Assembly: GCA_007258455.2 (NCBI GenBank)
Contig: VDFB02000003.1
Coordinates: 39,931,986-39,995,985, forward strand
Direction of reading: 5' to 3'
Length of the DNA stretch: 64,000 nucleotides
Origin: Sequoia sempervirens
Taxonomy: Eukaryota; Streptophyta; Pinopsida; Cupressales; Cupressaceae
The notes below the pieces were generated by a model. That model did no database searches and had not been told where the DNA came from. It worked only from the letters and a program-made list of their open reading frames with translations. The position numbers were made by a program, and so were the translations under genes. This document shows, in pieces, positions 1 to 11,577 of this stretch; position 1 is the stretch's first letter; each line of letters opens with the position of its first letter.

Positions 1-779
1 ACTTCGCCCTGTTTGTGATCTCGATGAGCTGGGAGGGAGCTGCCGGAATGGACCTGCTAAAAATAGTAAGTCTCTGAAAATTGATCATCTTGCCTTGCAT
101 GTCACATCACTACGTAGCTCTTGAAAAACCCATAAAGAATCACTCGACATGCGTTGAAAACCCTGACATGCAAACCCTAAAAATAGCCTTTGAAGGCTGA
201 ATACTGAAAGTTATCATCTCATTTTGCATGTTATATCATCGCGTAGGTTTCTGAAAACCCAGAAAGAATCTCCAGACATGCATTGAAGAACTTCACATAT
301 AAACCCTAAAATTTGCTTCGAAGCTGAACTTGCTAAAAATAAACAGTTGTCCGTTCTGGCTCAAAACTTGCAGATGAGCAGCTTGACATGTTTTGAATGC
401 AGTGTAGCGATCGAAACTCCAAAAGTGTTGAGAGAACGCTCTGAATTGCACACTTACTAAAAATAGTAAGTTGCCAAAATTTACTAAAACTTAGCTGGGG
501 ACTTGCTAGAAGCATGCTGACAACAACGTTAGTCTCAGTTTTCAATTTATTCACTTCATTTGACCTCAGATTGACCAGAAAAGTGCAAACCCTAATTCTC
601 AAACTTGGCCAAAATTTCACGTTTAGGCTCACAGATGGGCACATCCCTGGAAAGTAGACAGCAAAAAGAGACAGAAAGAGAGAGAGAGAGAGACAAAACC
701 AAAGCCCAAAAGACCAGAATGGAGCAAAAATTAGGGGGTCCCCATTTTGAATGGGGCGATGTGTGAAAAGGTCACAACA
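1..779 (-). mobile_element. Giant-LTR family copy (5' part of LTR), truncated by window edge
   Basis: Minus-oriented start of a giant LTR. The family's LTR begins TGTTGTGACC, and here the plus strand ends in GGTCACAACA at 779. It aligns almost throughout with 13444-14312 and with the first kilobase of the LTRs at 17631 and 34597. It contains three CTAAAAATAG boxes (57, 177, 457) and a GA-rich tract near 680-697. It abuts an interrupted reading frame at 780 with no polypurine tract, so I infer an insertion into that ORF rather than a normal internal/LTR boundary. The other end lies left of the window, so the expected duplication of TGGCT (780-784) cannot be checked. Solo LTR and full element are both possible. 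Confidence 0.8.
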
Positions 780-2307
780 TGGCTCTGACCAATTTGGGAG
801 TGGAAGTGGCGTGTCTCTCACTGCCTCATAATCTAGATGGAGAACGTTCATGTCCTCGTCTACCTGGTCTGGTATTAGAATAATTTCACACTCCCTAATC
901 ATGCTCAATGGTAGCCTCAAGAACATCCTTTTCCTGACTTCAGCTTCATCCAATGCACCAGCCCAGTAATCCTCAATATTTGCCTTATGCTTGAACTCTT
1001 CTGACAGTATCCATCTGATATTGCTATGAGGGTCATAATGCTGCCTGCTGGTGTGATAAGAAAAATGGAAGAACTGAAGCTCGTTTTCAGCTTCCCCGGC
1101 TCCCTGAAGTGAGGGACACTTCATCTGAATTCCCCATGATGATTGGGAAGTCAAGTCCTCCCTTCTTCTTTCTCTTCTGAATTTTATCATAGGCAATAAG
1201 TTGCCTAGATATCTCTAACATCAAAATTCTATTTGTTGGGTACTTAGGCAATCTATATGGGTATGAAGAAAACCCTTGCAACCTGATATAAGTAAATTTC
1301 GGAAACTGAATAAACCAGCACCCATACCTTTCTATTAATTCTTGAGCTTCTTTCGAGATCCTATGATGAGTCCTTTGTTGAAGTGATCTCGTTATATGCA
1401 TGGTGAAGGCATCGTTGACTCACTTGTAATGGCACGTGCTTGTCAGGTGTAGCTGCAGACAAGCCTCATGGATTTTGAACTGATGAGAGCCACATCCAAT
1501 TGGCTCCTTGTATGAAATTCCCCTGTACTTCGTCATACGAGCCAACATGTATACAATATATGAGCCCATGTAAAATGTTTTTGTCCTCAAGCTCTGGAGC
1601 TGCTCGTGCAAATTATCACTAATCATCACCGCCCAGTTGATATGCTCTTTACCTTCCAGCACGAGGTTGATATAATAGAACATCCATGGCTCAAAGATAA
1701 ATGCTTGAGGGCAGCCTCCAACTCTGTTGAGCATCATGATCAGGTCACAATACTCCTGCTTCAAATCATCTGATATTATTTTCTTTGGCAACTTCATGCG
1801 AGAGGGCTTGGGCTTGTTCATCCAGCGAGCGTTGATCATGTCAGCACATCTCTCGAATGTTGAAGCATACATCCGCTCAGCACGCTCTCTCGTCTTATAA
1901 ATCATCTTCTCATGTGATGGGATTCCAAAGGCTTCGCCAATAGCTGCAGGCGTGAGGTTGGTGAACAATCTACCATCAGGTGAGACAATAGACCTGTGAT
2001 TAGGATCGTAGCTGTTAGCACACTCCATAATCAGCTCTGGACACTGAATTGTTGGTGGGAAACCAGCAGCTACATATAATCCACCCCGAACAATATTGTG
2101 CGAAGTGATTGAAGGACGATGGCTTCCAACTCCCATCATTCGACTCTTGAAAGCCTCCATGTTGAAAGAGCCCAAATTTGTATCAGCCAACTTGCTCAGC
2201 TTCGAAGAGAATTTTGACTCCGGCAGGAATGACTTGCTCAGCTTCTTAATAACAGCCTGTCTGGACACAACATTACTATCTCTGCCAGTTGCTCTTACTT
2301 CAGCCAT
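780..2307 (-). pseudogene. Decayed retroelement-borne ORF of unknown function (about 500 residues)
   Basis: Minus-strand reading frame starting MAEVRATGRDSNVV at 2307. The ATG directly follows a splice-acceptor-like TTTTTGCAAG (2308-2317), so it may open a second exon. One in-frame TGA at 1417-1419 and one frameshift near 1110-1130 break it. Open frame continues to 780, where an LTR interrupts it after NWSEP. Recognisable blocks are DGRLFTNLTPAAIGEAFGIP (central) and ERYGCWFIQFPKFTYIRLQG (C-terminal half). I recognise these from memory as a protein type common in conifer retroelements, reminiscent of plant mobile-domain or Transposase_32-like proteins, but I cannot assign a function. No RT, integrase or zinc knuckle is present. 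A related C-terminal exon lies at 40054-40474. Confidence 0.6.
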
Positions 2308-2312
2308 CTTGC

Positions 2313-4874
2313 AAAAACAACAAACATTCATCAGCAATTTAACTTAGAAAAATAAAATCACATTGGGGCTGCCAGTCGACTTTTGAAAAAATGAGGAGCT
2401 TCAACATGCAATTCTAACTTCAAACCTCAACACTTCTTTAGCAACTTCGAACTTTCAAGACTTAGAAAGTTTTCCAAGCAAGTCTTAGCAACTTCAGCAC
2501 TTAGATAAAATCGGCCAACTTCACTTCAGCCACCTTTTAGCACTTGGACTTCTTCAAATTCGCACTCTTCAGAGCTCATCTTCAAACTTTCCTCTTCTAC
2601 TTCAAATCGAATTTCTTCACCAAGTATTAGCTTGCACTACAATCTTTACTTCAGAGCTCAAGTCGTACTTCCTCAGCTGATGGAGAAAATAACATAACTT
2701 CACAGGTCAAATAGCTGAGTTGAATTCTAGAAGAAGCTATCTTTAGCTAGTTTATTAAATTTCCACAACTCCCCTGCAGGAATTCGAATTTCCCTCCTCT
2801 GGCAGCTGTAACACTTGTCATCCGACGTTAGGAATATTTGACCTTCTACAATTTCCAAAAGATTCACTTCACTGGTCAAGGCGTACTTAGCATTTTAAAA
2901 TCATTTTTCTAACTTCAACTGCATCTTCAAGAAATTCACTTCACCGGCTGAAGCTCTGACACTTAATTTTATCCATCTCTGGCTCGAGAAAATTCACCTT
3001 CATGAACAATTTTGATCAAAATCATCTAGTCGATCAACTTCAAATTCATCCTCTGAGGCATTTTATTTCAACAACACATTTTGTTCCTTCTGCCTTAGAA
3101 AATTTTAAATTTTCCTTAGGAAAATTCATTATTCAAGTGCCGATCAAAATTTTCATCTCGAAATCCCTGGCGAGCTGTAGAAGACTTTAAAATCCATTCC
3201 TTGTCAAAGATGTTCGATACCCAGAAGAAAATTCCCTTCAGAAAGTGTCAAATCCATGGGTCTACAAACGAAGGGGTACATTTAATTTTTGAATTTTAAA
3301 CCTTAGAAAAATATTTTCAATCAAATTTATTCTCATCCTTCATATCTGGGCGTATTTTCTTGCTCTGTCTATAAAAATTTTAACGACTTCGTGAAGCTAG
3401 CACCTTCTGACTCATCCATTGCCAATTTGATTCATGCCTTAGAAAATTTCACCACCTTACAGGCCTGGGCGTATTTTCTCTAAAGGTGAAATTTTGTGCC
3501 TTAGAAAAAATTTCAAATAATATTACTAGCATGGGCGCATTTAGGCATCAAGGAGGAATTCGAATTTTTGTCTTAGAAAATTCTTCTTCATTCATCTTCA
3601 GTCCTGGCGCATTTCACCTGTGGTGAGGAATTATCAACACTTAGCATATATTTTCCTCTTAGAAAGCCACCATCTCCAACATCTTTGGGGCGCATTTCAC
3701 ATGTCAAGAAGGAATTAACTTCTACGCCTTCCTTAGCCACCTTAGACTTGGGCGCATTTAGGCTATGGTGAAGGATTTAACCACGCCTTAGCAATTTCTA
3801 CCCATCTTCACCTTGTTTGACATCAACGCCTTGGTAACTTCCCTCCATCTTTACCTTCACTTGGGCGCATTTCACACATGGAGGAGGATTTAACACTTTC
3901 AACGCCTAGCATAGGTCATGACTTCATGGGCGCATTCAAAGGGTGGAGAAGGAAGTTTGACTCCCACACCTTCGACTTCTTTAACTCTTCTTCAAGTATG
4001 GGTGCATTTTGATAGTGGAAGAGTATTTAACGCCTTGCCTTGTCTTTTCCCTACCTTCATCTTGAAGTGGGCGTATTTGGGGGTAGGAGGTGGACAAACT
4101 TCATGCCTTAGAAAATTTTTATGGCTTCCTCCCTCCTTGGGCGCATTTAGGGGGTGGAGGTGGACTTATCTCTAACACTTAGACAATTTTCATCCTCTCC
4201 TTGTGAAGTGGACGCATTTAGGGGGGTCTGCAGGATGAACTCAATGCCTTAGAAACTTTTTTTTCAACCTTCTGCCAACTCAAGACAGGGCGCATTTGAG
4301 GGGTCAAGCAGGATTTTTGTCAGACTTAGAACTTTTCTTAGCTGCTTGCTCATGCCTTACTATATTTAGCAAGTTTCAGGTTTTCCCTCTTTTGAAGCTC
4401 ATATTGATTTGGAAATTTAAGCACAGGACCTTCATGACCTAAGTGATCTGTTCACACTGCCGTCCCGAGCTGACCTACTATTTATGGCATGTTTCTGAAG
4501 GTGGTTTACTATTTATAGTAACTGCCCAGTTTCATGACTTCCCCTACTCTGTTTGACTTGAAATTTGAATGCCGTCACCCTCATCAGTAGACTTGCCCGT
4601 CCACACTGGTGCTCGATGCTGACTTACTATTTATAGGCTGTTTCTGGAATGCCTTACTATAAATAGTAAGTGCTCTGATTGCCTTCAAATTTTACCGGTG
4701 GATAGCTTGAAAGATACTGATCGCAGTGGGATACACCCGTTTTCGAAAATTCTGGCATTTTACCCCTCATTTTGGGTCCTGAAGCTGGAAACCCTAATTT
4801 GACTTGCATGTCGGTCAAACGACCTCCGTTTGACCCCATTTCTGTTGCACTTTGCTCTGTTTGTGATGTTGAGG
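2313..4874 (-). repeat. Giant-LTR copy D, middle part with GGGCGCATTT array
   Basis: No gene is seen here. About 14 copies of GGGCGCATTT or one-base variants (reverse complement AAATGCGCCC) lie between about 3350 and 4300 at 60-80 bp spacing. Each is followed by CTTAGAAAATTT-like stretches. Positions 3205-3280 match the block near 20390-20470 and 38038-38100 in copies B and C. Three CTATTTATAG/CTATAAATAG boxes lie at 4509, 4627 and 4657. Confidence 0.7.
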
Positions 4875-4879
4875 TGCTA

Positions 4880-6746
4880 TGTAATGTCCCCTTCTCGAGC
4901 ATGATCTTTTCTGTTGACCGTTGGCCTATTCTGAAGACCCGTAGGCTACTCGGGGGTGAAATTAGGGTTTCATGTTCGAAGGTTGCTATTGCTCGTGAAT
5001 TGGTGATTGAACTGCAGTTTCCTTCTGGGTTTTCCGTGAGCTTCGCGGTGATGTGATTTTCTTGGCATTCCGAGCACCTTCATGAATTTACTATTTTTAG
5101 TAAATTCTATTTCTGGCAGTGGTCTTGTTGGTTTCGGCACGGTTGGCTCTCATCTTCAGTCAGTCCAGTTGGTTTGATCAATCTTGACCTTGGGAAGCAT
5201 TTTTTGGTGAGATATCCAGTTGATTTAAAAATGTTATATTTTAAAGTTATATTTTAATATTGTGACCCCTTAGCCTAGTGAAACAACTTTAAGTTGTTCT
5301 TAAAAGGGGGACTTTGAGGGGTGGCGCCTCATGGAGACATTTCTTTATGTTCTAAGGTTCAAATATCAATGTTTGAAAATGGACGCCCATCTTGTGGAGG
5401 AGATTATTTCTAAATTAAAGTCAAATTTATCTTGAGGAAAAGGGACGCCATCTTTGGAGGGAAAAGGAGTTATTTCAAATTTGAAAAGTTAGGGTTTCTA
5501 GAAGCTTCTGGAGAGTCTTCACAAAGTTATAAAAGGAGGTCTGGGGTCTTCATTTGGATTATCTGATATCTTGAGTAATGTTATGCTGCCGAAATGGTGT
5601 TGGACTGCTTCGAGGAATGAATGCCTCCTAGCTTGGCTCAACTTCGTGCTTGAGAGATAGCACCTAGTGGAGAGGTTTGCTTGCTTTTGAGTGATTTTGT
5701 AGTGAGTTTGCTTATAGCTGTTGTTTCTTCATTGTAATCCTTATATTTGCAAAATAATCGAAAAATCTGGAGTTGCTGGTTTGTGTTGCAGATTGGGTTT
5801 TTGTCTCATAAGTCTTAGTGTGATTTTATTCTAGTTCTGGGTAGTTTACCCATGCAATTGCTAGACTAGGGCGCCCCTCTCTGTGAAGTTTGGGATTTTA
5901 TTATGAAGTCTTCAATTTTATAAGTCAAAATCGCCCCTCCTTGCAGCCGTACCTTTCTAGTCTTCATTGGGATTTGTGCCAAAAATAAATATCAACATTT
6001 AAGGTCTGATTTCTGTTATCATCTTGGGCGCTTGCATTATAAGAGTACTTTGCATCAGATTTCATGCAATTTGAGTGAGTAATGAGTGAGTTGTGAGCTT
6101 TTCATTGAGTTTCTGTATTGCTGGTTGGGTAATTTCAGTCTTTGTTCAGTCATGACAGCTTGCATAAAGTCCACCATTTGAGTTAGGTTTGGAATGGGAG
6201 TCATAGAGAGTATTAAGGACAACATTATACATTGTAGCAGCATTGTGAACTTTCTTATCTTGTGCTTTAGCAGACTAAACTCTCATATTGTAAGCTGAAC
6301 AGTAGTACTGTTAGCATCTTTCTTATTCTTGCTAATTTCATACTTTGTAATGCCCACTGAATAAGTGGAAGAGGCTGGCTTGCCGCCTGTTTACTTTGAG
6401 TTGCATTGTAGTTTTCAATATCTCCACCATATGGTCGCCTCATTTCCATTCTGGATTGAGTAACACATACTTGGTGTTGAGTTACTTTCTGCATTGTAAT
6501 TGATAGGGATCCTCTGACCATATGCACGCCGTCATCTGGCGCATCCTTGGTTAGGGTTACTTCAGTTTGTGCATTGCATCGAGATCCTCTGACCACATGC
6601 TAACACCTTGCCCATTTCGGGATCCTGGTGTACATCCTTGGTTAGAGTTGAATTCTGCATTGTTAGTTATTTGCTAACCCTAACGGGTGCATGTTGTTTG
6701 TAATCACATTCAAAATCAAAATTTTTTTTTGGCTCGGAATATTTCA
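4880..6746 (+). repeat. Element A 5' LTR
   Basis: 1867 bp, TG...CA bounded, with its near-identical partner at 11578-13443. It has a perfect 22-nt inverted repeat AATTTACTA-TTTT-TAGTAAATT at 5085-5106 and a TATAAAA box at 5528-5534. A third copy of this LTR family is the solo LTR at 50175. Confidence 0.97.
5528..5534 (+). promoter_or_regulatory. TATA box of element A 5' LTR
   Basis: TATAAAA followed by GGAGG, about 650 bp into the LTR and conserved in the 3' LTR (12225-12231) and the related solo LTR (TATAAAT, 50848-50854). This is the expected U3/R promoter position. Confidence 0.65.
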
Positions 6747-6747
6747 G

Positions 6748-6759
6748 TGGTATCAGAGC
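6748..6759 (+). other. Element A primer-binding site (initiator tRNA-Met)
   Basis: TGGTATCAGAGC begins two bases after the 5' LTR end. It is complementary to the 3' end of plant initiator tRNA-Met, the usual primer for Ty3/gypsy chromoviruses. Confidence 0.95.
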
Positions 6760-6793
6760 CACGCATCCTGCCATCCTATGAAACAAACCGTCT

Positions 6794-8150
6794 ATGAGTG
6801 ACAGAGAAAAGAGTTACTTAGCAAGGGAAGACAAGAAGGCTGCAAATCAGTTTCAGTGGCATCAGGCTCCAGAAGGTCAGACAGCATCAAAGGTTTTGAG
6901 GGCTCATTGGGAGTCTTCTCAGGAAACAGAAATGGGGGATAATGAGAGGACATCGGGTGGTAACAGAGATTATAGTGGGAAAGGAAGAGAAAGGTCGATA
7001 AGTCCGGGAAAGAGATTCGAGAGGAAGATGGATGCCTTAATGGATATGGTATCTTTCATGATGGGGAAAGTGGGTTAGAACCCAATTCCATAGAACAATC
7101 CAGGACATAGGGAAGAACACAGTGCCACCAACCAGCATAATGGACCTGCTGCTCAGCGTGCTTCAAACAGCACATACATCTCTTCCAGGCCATTCAAACC
7201 CACCTTCTTGGCACCAGTAAACCCTCAACCTGAGCTAGAAGAAAATGCATCATTTGTGGAACAGTTGAGACTCGGCCGTGCTGAGTATGATTCTCTCCTT
7301 GATGAAATTAAGATAGATATGTCTTACAATGATTTCATGGATCATAAAAGGAAGAATAAAGGACAAGGAAGGCATCATGAACAAAGGAGGTCAGCAGTGC
7401 AAGGGGATTTGCATCAAGCTATCAACAAGGTTATGCTTCCACACTTTGATGGGAGTGACAATAGTTCAGCAAGAGCTTGGATACAGAAGTTAGACAACTA
7501 CCTAGCTCTTAGACCCATGGCAGAAGAAGAGGCGATTAAGTTCGCTACGCTACACCTAGATGGGGTGGCGCACGAGTGGTGGTACCATGGCCTAGTCACT
7601 TTAGGTCATGGGTCTATCACTACCTATGATGAGTTCACCAATAGGCTCATAGAGAGATTTGAGAAAAAAGATCCTGAAGTGCATTTCAGAGAATTGGCAC
7701 AGCTTAGGCAATATGGCACAGTTGATGCCTACATTACTGAGTTTCAGAGACTTTCAGTCATGGTCACGGGAATCACTGAGAGGCGTCTAGTGATCCTATT
7801 CAGTGAAGGATTGATGGAACCACTCAAGGGTTGGATTAAAGCTTTTGATCCACCCTCCCTATAGGAGGCAATGAAGAAAGCAAGAAACATGGAGTGGGCT
7901 GCTCCTAAAGCAAAGTTTCAATCCAAGCCATCATTTCACAAAGGGGATAAAGGAAAAAGACATCATCAAAGACCTCATCATAAGGAGTTCAAACAGCATA
8001 AACCTCATGTCACAAGATTGGATCCAGAGACACTTAACGAACTCAAAAGAAAGGGGTTATGTTCTGGTATAGAGAAAAATGGTCCCAAGATCATATTTGC
8101 CCAAAAGGAGTCAAATTTCATCAAATCAAATACTATTCAGCTGAAAAAAG
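6794..8150 (+). pseudogene. Element A gag (broken)
   Basis: Begins MSDREKSYLAREDKK 35 bp after the PBS and stays in one frame to about 8060. It is broken by TAG at 7076-7078, 7091-7093 and 7862-7864. The retrotransposon gag domain spans about 7430-7870 (AHEWWYHGL, then RLIERFEKKDPEVHF). A degenerate zinc-knuckle region (KWSQDHICPKG in a shifted frame) lies near 8065-8110. Gag forms the virus-like particle and binds RNA. The stop at 7862 replaces a CAG codon that element H keeps at the same place. Confidence 0.85.
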
Positions 8151-11100
8151 TAATTCTGATTTTTCAGACCAATAGTCTGATTTTGATGACAGCGAAGTGG
8201 AAAGAGCTCCAGAAGAGTCCGAAGATGAAAAGGGAAGTGGAGGTTCTTTGGCTCAACTTTCGAGCTTTCAAAAGAATGAATCCTTCAAAGTTCGAGGGAT
8301 GATTAAGGGGCAGCGAATAGTTGCTTTGATCGACACTAGAGCAACGCATAATTTCATTGATGAAGTTGTGGTGGCAAAGAAGGGGCTGCAAACAGAAGAT
8401 TTTGAAGGCTTCAAGGTTATGGTTGCTGATGGGTTTCACATTTCTTGCACCAAGAAATTTCAAACATGTCTATGCAATTGGGCAACTATGAAGTCAAGGA
8501 TGACTTCTATGTGGTTAGCATTGGAGATACGGATGCCGTCCTAGGCATTCAATGGCTGCGTTCTCTAGGAGAGATCTCTCTAAATCTGCAAACTATGGAA
8601 CTCAAATTCCAATCTGATGGAAAGAAGGTAGTTTTAAGAGGAATGTCTAATAGTGGTCCTCGGATTGTGTCATTCAAGAGAATGGCAAGGCTGATTCGGC
8701 ATGATCAAGTTGAATGGGCTGCTGAGTGTATGATTCTTCCAGCTAGTCCAGTTGAGACAAAGAGGGACTATCCTCCTGATATTCAGTCTCTACTCACCAA
8801 GAAGAGCAAAGTGTTTTGCTGATTTACCTCCTGGACCACCTCCTGAACGGGGTTTAGAGCATGTCATAGAGCTCAAGGAAGGGGCTAAGCCAGTTATCAC
8901 AACTCCATATCGGTACCCCAAGAAGCAGAAGGATGAGATTGAGAAGAACATTAAGGAACTCTTGGAGATGGGCTTCATTCGTCCAAGCAAGAGTGCTTTC
9001 GCTTCTGCAGTGGTTCTTGTGAAGAAGGATGGTACCATCCACATGTGTGTGGATTATCGTGCTTTGAATCAAAGCACCATCAAAAATCGATACCCCATTC
9101 CGAGGATAGATGAGCTCATTGACGAGCTACATGGAGCCAAGTTCTTTTCAAAGATAGATTTGAGGTCGGGTTACTATCAGATTCGGATGAGAGGATTTGA
9201 TGTTGAGAAGACAACTTTCAAATGTCACTATGGTCACTTTGAGTTCCTAGTCATGCCATTTGGGTTGACTAATGCTCCTGCTACCTTCCAGTCTTGTATG
9301 AACAGAGTCTTTCAGAAGCAGTTGAGGAAGTTTGTATTGATATTTTTTGACGACATTCTGATCTTCAGCAAGACATGGGAAGAACATCTCAAGCACTTGG
9401 AGGAAGTGCTTAGCATCCTTGAATCAGAGAGCTTGTTTGCTAAAGAATCCAAATGTGAATTTGGAATGAAGGAGCTACTTTACCTTAGCCACATAATCAG
9501 TGCTGAAGGAGTGAAGGTTGATCTTGAGAAAATCAAGGCAATTGTTGATTGGCCACCTCCTGAGAACTTGACACATTTGAAGGGGTTCTTGGGTCTTTGT
9601 GGATTTTACAGAAGGTTTGTGAAGGGTTACTCACAGAATGCTGCTCTTACAGACCTCACGAAAAAGGGGGCTTTTGGTTGGTCAGAGAAGGCTCAAACTA
9701 CTTTTGATAAGTTTAAGAGGATCATGAGCTCTTGTCCGGTTTTGGCTATTCCAGATTTTTCCAAGCCTTTCGAGCTACAATGTGATGCATCCGGTGAAGG
9801 AGTTGGGGCTGTTTTGATGCAAGACAAACATCCCATTTTGTTTGAGAGCAAAAAACTAAGAGGTGTTGAGAGGACCTACTCCATCTATGACAAGGAAATG
9901 CTTGCCATTATGCATGCATTAGCTAAGTTCAGACAGTATTTGGTGGGAAGATAGTTTGTGGTCAAGACTGATCACAATAGTCTCAAGCACTTCGTGCATC
10001 AGAAGGATTTGAACGAGAGGCAAGAAAAGTGGGTGAGTAAGCTTCAAGCTTATGATTTTGACATTGAGTATGTCAAAGGAAAAAACAACATTGTGGCTGA
10101 TGCTCTATCTAGGAGACCCCATTTGAGCTCATTGTGCGAGCTTACTACTGATTGGAAGGACATGTTGCTTGCTAATTATGCCAAAAATCAGTTTGCAACC
10201 AGCATCATTGAGGGTACTCTTCATGACGAAAGGTACAAGGTGGTTGAAGGGCTGATACACTACAAGGGTAGAATCTTTTTGGTGGTTGATTCTAAGCTCA
10301 AAAAGAAGATCTTGTTGACATTTCATGACATCCCACTTGTTGGTCATCAGGGGTTCTTCAAGACATATAGGCAAATTCGGGAAAGATTTTCTTGGAAAGG
10401 GCTGAAAGGGGAAGTTCAACACTACATTCAGGAGTGTCCCACTTGTCAAATGAACAAGAATGAGCATACTCTACCAGCTGGTCTGCTGCAACCTCTTCCC
10501 AATTCCCAATAAAAAATGGGAAAGCATATCCATGGACTTCATCACTGGGTTGCCTAAGGTCCAAGGCAAGGATTGTATCTATGTTGTAGTGGACATATTA
10601 ACAAAGTTTGCTCACTTTTTTGCCATCACTAGCTCATTTTCAGCTACACAAGTTGCAGATTTGTTTTTTCATGAGGTATTTAGGTTGCATGGGTCACCGA
10701 AAAACATTGTGAGTGATAGGGACAGCAGGTTCCTAAGCACTTTTTGGCAAGAAATCTTCAGGATGAGTGCTACGGTGCTTACTCCAAGCACTAGTTATCA
10801 CCCTCAAACCGATGGACAAACTGAGATAGTGAACAAATGGTTGGAAGGCTATTAGAGAAACTAGCAAAGAGCATGGGTGAAATGGCTTCACATAGGCGAG
10901 TATTGTTACAACTCTTCTTTTCACATGTCAATAAGGATGTCACCTTTCATGGCTCTTTACGGTTATGAGGCTCCTAGCTTTGCTGATTTGGTGTTTGGTG
11001 ATAGCAAAGCCCCTCAAGCCAAGGATTGGTTACAGCAGAGTCAAGATATCTTGAAATCATTGAAGAACAATCTTCAGATTGCACAGAATCAGCAGAAGAT

Positions 11101-11577
11101 GTACGCTGATCAGCAGCGTGTTGAGCACTCTTTTGAGGTTGGAGATATGGTTTATCTTCGACTATAGCCTTACAGACAGTCTACTCTCAAGAAGAGTGGA
11201 GCTGAGAAGCTCAAACCTCGCTTCTATGGGCCGTTCAAGGTTATCAGAAAGGTGGGAGCTGTAGCTTATGAGTTGGAGCTACCTTCGAGTCGCAAAGTGC
11301 ACAATGTCTTCCACGTGTCTCGCCTCAAGAAGGCACTTGGACACAATGTTATTACTTCATCACAGTTGCCACCTTTGGATGAAGAAGGACAGTTAGTTTT
11401 GATTCCAGAAGAGATTCTTGATTCCAGAGAGCGTTCTTTGAGAAAAAGAACAATCAGAGAGTATTTGGTGAAGTGGAAGAACTTGCCTATGGAGGATGCG
11501 ACTTGGGAGAATGATGAGATTCTGTAGCATCCAGGCTTGCGATTGCTTGAGGACAAGCAATCTTGGGGAGGGCGGAC
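8151..11577 (+). pseudogene. Element A pol: protease, RT, RNase H, integrase, chromodomain (broken)
   Basis: Aspartic protease lies at about 8280-8500; its active site reads D-T-R-A instead of DTGA (AGA at 8338-8340). RT spans about 8820-9650 with DLRSGYYQIR and the catalytic FFDDILIF. RNase H (DASGEGVGAVLMQ, KTDHNSL) spans about 9770-10110. Integrase has an HHCC finger (HQGFF..., CPTCQ) and the DDE triad (SMDFITGLP, SDRDSRF, TDGQTEIVN) over 10320-10855. The C-terminal chromodomain (IREYLVKWKNLP) lies at 11450-11525. Stops occur at 9952, 10853, 10862, 11165 and 11525, with frameshifts near 8060, 8450, 8815 and 10500. The chromodomain and tRNA-Met PBS place it among plant chromoviruses; I cannot name the clade. 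Confidence 0.92.
11565..11577 (+). other. Element A polypurine tract
   Basis: GGGGAGGGCGGAC lies directly before the 3' LTR and is the expected plus-strand primer site. Element H has a matching tract on the minus strand at 15913-15925. Confidence 0.85.

Noticed and set aside
333..1196. A 287-residue minus-strand protein
   Set aside because: The second half runs into the inserted LTR (from 779 down), so only the part above 780 belongs to the decayed ORF; the rest is accidental.
8790..9072. Minus-strand ORFs opposite the reverse transcriptase of element A
   Set aside because: Shadow frames of a strongly coding plus-strand region.
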